A DNA stretch of 64,000 nt, taken from Metallyticus violacea. Taxonomy: Eukaryota > Arthropoda > Insecta > Mantodea > Metallyticidae. The stretch spans positions 66,569,501 to 66,633,500 of the forward strand of contig CM060834.1 in assembly GCA_030762175.1 (NCBI GenBank). Direction: 5' to 3'. The notes below the pieces were generated by a model. The model saw nothing but the letters and a program-made list of their open reading frames with translations. It did not search any database and was not told where the DNA came from. This document shows positions 60,272 through 64,000 of the stretch, piece by piece. The position numbers and the translations under genes were made by a program. The stretch's first letter is position 1, and every line of letters starts with the position of its first letter.

Positions 60272-63200
60272 CAAGCATATTATGCGCAAAGAATCTCGAA
60301 AAGAAAAAAATTTTTTTTCGAAGTTTGGAAACTTCGTTAGAATCACTTTTTTTCCGTTCTTATTTAAGATTACTGGTTCTCTTTCATTATACTAGTTTGA
60401 TAGCCTCAGACAAGCATATTATGCGCAAAGAATCTCGAAAAGAAAAAAATTTTTTTTCGAAGTTTTGAAAATTCGTTAGAATCACTTTTTTTCCGTTCTT
60501 ATTTGAGATAACTTGTTCTCTTTCATTATACTAGTTTGATAGCCTTAGACAAGCATATTATGCGCAAAGAATCTCGAAAAGAAAAAAAAATTTTTTTCGA
60601 AGTTTGGAAACTTCGTTAGAATCACTTTTTTTCCGTTCTTATTTGAGATAACTGGTTCTCTTTCATTATACTAGTTTGATAGCCTCAGAAAAGCATATTA
60701 TGCGCAAAGAATCTCGAAAAGAAAAAAATTTTTTTTCGAAGATTGGAAACCTCGTTAGAATCACTTTTTTTCCGTTCTTATTTGAGATAACTGGTTCTCT
60801 TTCATTATTTTAGTTTGATAGCCTCAGACAAGCATATTATGCGCAAATAATCTCGATAAGAAAAAACTTTTTTTTCGAAGTTTGGAAACTTCCTTAGAAT
60901 CACTTTTTTTCCGTTCTTATTTGAGATAACTTGTTCTCTTTCATTATACTAGTTTGATAGCGTTAGACAAGCATATTATGCGCAAAGAATCTCGAAAAGA
61001 AAAAAATTTTTTTTCGAAGTTTGAAAACTTCGTTAGAATCACTTTTTTTCCGTTCTTATTTGAGATAACTGGTTCTCTTTCATTATACTAGTTTGATAGC
61101 CTCAGAAAAGCATATTATGCGCAAAGAATCTCGAAAAGAAAAAAATTTTTTTTCGAAGTTTGGAAACCTCCTTAGAATCACTTTTTTTCCATTCTTATTT
61201 GAGATAACTTGTTCTCTTTCATTATACTAGTTTGATAGCCTCAGACAAGCATATTATGCGCAAAGAATCTCGAAAAGAAAAAAATTTTTTTTCGAAGTTT
61301 GGAAACTTCGTTAGAATCACTTTTTTTCCGTTCTTATTTGAGATAACTTGTTCTCTTTCATTATACTTGTTTGATAGCCTCAGACAAGCATATTATGCGC
61401 AAAGAATCTCGAAAAGAAAAAAATTTTTTTTCGAAGTTTGGAAACTTCCTTAGAATCACTTTTTATCCATTCTTATTTGAGATAACTTGTTCTCTTTCAT
61501 TATACTAGTTTGATAGCCTTAGACAAGCATATTATGCGCAAAGTATCTCGAAAAGAAAAAAATTTTTTTTCGAAGTTTGGAAACTTCGTTAGAATCACTT
61601 TTTTTCCGTTCTTATTTAAGATAACTTGTTCTCTTTCATTATACTAGTTTGATAGCCTGAGACAAGCATATTATGCGCAAAGAATTTCGAAAAGAAAAAA
61701 ATTTTTTTTCGAAGTTTGGAAACTTCGTTAGAATCACTATTTTTCCATTCTTATTTGAGATAACTGGTTCTCTTTCATTATACTAGTTTGATAGCCTCAG
61801 ACAAGCATATTATGCGCAAAGAATCTCGAAAAGAAAAAAATTTTTTTTCGAAGTTTGGAAAGTTCCTTAGAATCACTTTTTTTCCGTTCTTATTTAAGAT
61901 TACTGGTTCTCTTTCATTATACTAGTTTGATAGCCTCAGACAAGCATATTATGCGCAAAGAATCTCGAAAAGAAAAAATTTTTTTTTCGAAGTTTGGAAA
62001 CTTCGTTAGAATCACTTTTTTTCCGTTCTTATTTGAGATAACTTGTTATCTTTCATTATACTAGTTTGATAGCCTTAGACAAGCATATTATGCGCAAAGA
62101 ATCTCGAAAAGAAAAAAATTTTTTTTCGAAGTTTGGAAACTTCGTTAGAATCACTTTTTTTCCGTTCTTATTTGAGATAACTGGTTCTCTTTCATTATAC
62201 TGGTTTGATAGCCTCAAACAAGCATATTATGCGCAAAGAATCTCGAAAAGAAAAAAATTTTTTTTCGAAGTTTGGAAACTTCGTTAGAATCACTTTTTTT
62301 CCGTTCTTATTTGTGATAACTGGTTCTCTTTCATTATACTAGTTTGAGAGCCTCAGAAAAGCATATTATGCGCAAAGAATCTCGAAAAGAAAAAAATTTT
62401 TTTTCGAAGATTGGAAAGCTCGTTAGAATCACTTTTTTTCCGTTCTTATTTGAGATAACTGGTTCTCTTTCATTATACCAGTTTGATAGCCTCAGACAAG
62501 CATATTATGCGCAAAGAATCTCGAAAAGAAAAAAATTTTTTTTCGAAGTTTGGAAACTTCCTTAGAATCACTTTTTATCCATTCTTATTTGAGATAACTT
62601 GTTCTCTTTCATTATACTAGTTTGATAAGTTTAGACAAGCATATAATGCGCAAAGAATCTCGAAAAGAAAAAAATTTTTTTTCGAAGTTTGGAAACTTCC
62701 TTAGAATCACTTTTTTTCCATTCTTATTTGAGATAACTTGTTCTCTTTCATTATACTTGTTTGATAGCCTTAGACAAGCATATTATGCGCAAAGAATCTC
62801 GAAAAGAAAAAAATTTTTTTTCGAAGTTTGGAAACTTCGTTAGAATCACTTTTTTCCGTTCTTATTTAAGATTACTGGTTCTCTTTCATTATACTAGTTT
62901 GATAGCCTCAGACAAGCATATTATGCGCAAAGAATCTCGAAAAGAAAAAATTTTTTTTTCGAAGTTTTGAAAATTCGTTAGAATCACTTTTTTTCCGTTC
63001 TTATTTGAGATAACTTGTTCTCTTTCATTATACTAGTTTGATAGCCTTAGACAAGTATATTATGCGCAAAGAATCTCGAAAAGAAAAAAAATTTTTTTCG
63101 AAGTTTGGAAACTTCGTTAGAATCACTTTTTTTCCGTTCTTATTTGAGATAACTGGTTCTCTTTCATTATACTAGTTTGATAGCCTCAGAAAAGCATATT

Positions 63201-63450
63201 ATGCGCAAAGAATCTCAAAAAGAAAAAAATTTTTTTTCGAAGATTGGAAACCTCGTTAGAATCACTTTTTTTCCGTTCTTATTTGAGATAACTGGTTCTC
63301 TTTCATTATACTAGTTTGATAGCCTCAGACAAGCATATTATGCGCAAAGAATCTCGATAAGAAAAAAATTTTTTTTCGAAGTTTGGAAACTTCCTTAGAA
63401 TCACTTTTTTTCCGTTCTTATTTGAGATAACTTGTTCTCTTTCATTATAC
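60272..63450 (+). repeat. 23-monomer tandem duplication, right copy
   Basis: Right copy of the 3,197-bp unit. It continues past the end of the left copy into a GCGTTAGAC monomer (about 63472) of the 44-kb type. One private difference is the A6T9 block near 62951, where the left copy has A7T8. Confidence 0.9.
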
Positions 63451-64000
63451 TAGTTTGATAGCGTTAGACAAGCATATTATGCGCAAAGAATCTCGAAAAG
63501 AAAAAAATTTTTTTTCGAAGTTTGATAACTTCGTTAGAATCACTTTTTTTCCGTTCTTATTTGAGATAACTGGTTCTCTTTCATTATACTAGTTTGATAG
63601 CCTCAGAAAAGCATATTATGCGCAAAGAATCTCGAAAAGAAAAAAATTTTTTTTCGAAGTTTGGAAACCTCCTTAGAATCACTTTTTTTCCATTCTTATT
63701 TGAGATAACTTGTTCTCTTTCATTATACTAGTTTGATAGCCTCAGACAAGCATATTATGCGCAAAGAATCTCGAAAAGAAAAAAATTTTTTTTCGAAGTT
63801 TGGAAACTTCGTTAGAATCACTTTTTTTCCGTTCTTATTTGAGATAACTTGTTCTCTTTCATTATACTTGTTTGATAGCCTTAGACAAGCATATTATGCG
63901 CAAATAATCTCGAAAAGAAAAAAATTTTTTTTCGAAGTTTGGAAACTTCGTTAGAATCACTTTTTTTCCGTTCTTATTTGAGTAAACTTGTTCTCTTTCA
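63451..64000 (+). repeat. Right-edge satellite segment
   Basis: About four monomers that continue the match between 62066-64000 and 42639-44573 at a constant offset of 19,427 bp, including GTTTGATAACTTCG (about 63520) and GCGCAAATAATC (about 63898). The last bases read GAGTAAACTTG where the relative has GAGATAACTTG. The array runs off the window edge, so its true end is not seen. Confidence 0.85.

Larger units (their letters stand above)
1..64000 (+). repeat. Tandem satellite array, about 139-bp monomer, entire window
   Basis: Every part of the window is the same head-to-tail monomer. The recurring TTGATAG word starts at 1, 140, 279, 418, 557 and so on, with occasional steps of 137-140 where homopolymer runs differ. 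All copies read in the same direction, and I saw no unrelated insert, inverted block or unique sequence. Counting a typical monomer gives 42 G+C in 139 (about 30%). Monomers differ by scattered, shared variants that define subtypes and HORs. Size, AT-richness and HOR organisation fit eukaryotic centromeric or heterochromatic satellites. Assignment to a centromere is inference, because no sequence feature proves CENH3 occupancy. I do not recognise the family. Confidence 0.98.

Noticed and set aside
1..64000. CRISPR array or bacterial repeat region
   Set aside because: There are no spacers: the whole 139-bp unit repeats directly, and no cas genes are present.
1..64000. Transposon or retrotransposon origin (LTRs, terminal repeats, target duplications)
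   Set aside because: No coding remnants, no terminal inverted repeats at array scale and no target duplications. The only long direct repeats are whole-monomer HORs.
1..64000. Known plant centromere satellites such as Arabidopsis pAL1 or maize CentC
   Set aside because: Monomer lengths (about 178 and 156 bp) and the sequence words I recall do not match. I could not search a database, so other named families remain possible.
63981..64000. GAGTAAACTTG at the extreme end as a meaningful variant
   Set aside because: A single change at the window edge with no downstream context. It may be real, but nothing can be concluded from it.

Overview
The whole 64-kb window is one uninterrupted, single-orientation satellite DNA array with a monomer of about 139 bp and about 30% GC, so roughly 460 monomers. 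I found no gene, RNA gene, transposon, CRISPR array, telomeric repeat, or change of orientation anywhere in it. An array this large with multi-monomer higher-order repeats (HORs) points to a eukaryotic nuclear chromosome, most likely a centromeric, pericentromeric or knob-type heterochromatin block. I do not recognise the monomer as a named satellite family and cannot name the species. A plant is a guess only.

Each monomer begins (arbitrary register) at TTGATAG and carries three dyads close together: GCATA-T-TATGC, a TCGAAAA...TTTTCGA hairpin centred on an A7T8 block, and CGAAGTTT-GG-AAACTTCG. A second T-tract and an ACTAGT site complete it. Monomers fall into recognisable subtypes. Alpha has CTTCGTTAG with CCGTTC. 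Beta has CTTCCTTAG with CCATTC. Gamma has CAGAAAAGC with GATTGGAAACCTCG. Delta has TTTTGAAAATTCG. Gamma is commonly followed by beta.

Layout: 1-2073 is a mixed left edge. 2074-about 9940 is a 20-monomer HOR (about 2,776 bp, nearly three copies). About 8740-15295 is a 24-monomer repeat (about 3,334 bp, two copies) that overlaps the end of the first. 11531-22918 is a very young tandem duplication of 41 monomers (about 5,694 bp), with an internal 10-monomer duplication. From about 22.9 kb the right domain begins, marked by delta monomers that are absent to the left. It holds further 41-monomer-scale copies (about 28.9-40.4 kb and about 49.3-58.8 kb) and nested duplications of 2, 5, 7, 13, 19 and 23 monomers. 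A tract of left-domain sequence is embedded at about 26.9-28.9 kb. Near 58.84 kb a chimeric junction joins two lineages whose relatives lie about 16 kb and about 5.7 kb upstream; the chimera was then duplicated as a 3,197-bp unit.

All short open frames (up to 127 codons, + strand) are by-products of the satellite sequence. Because 139 = 3x46+1, the reading frame rotates by one at each monomer, and none looks like a gene. The interest of this window is in array evolution and in the structure of the monomer, not in encoded products.
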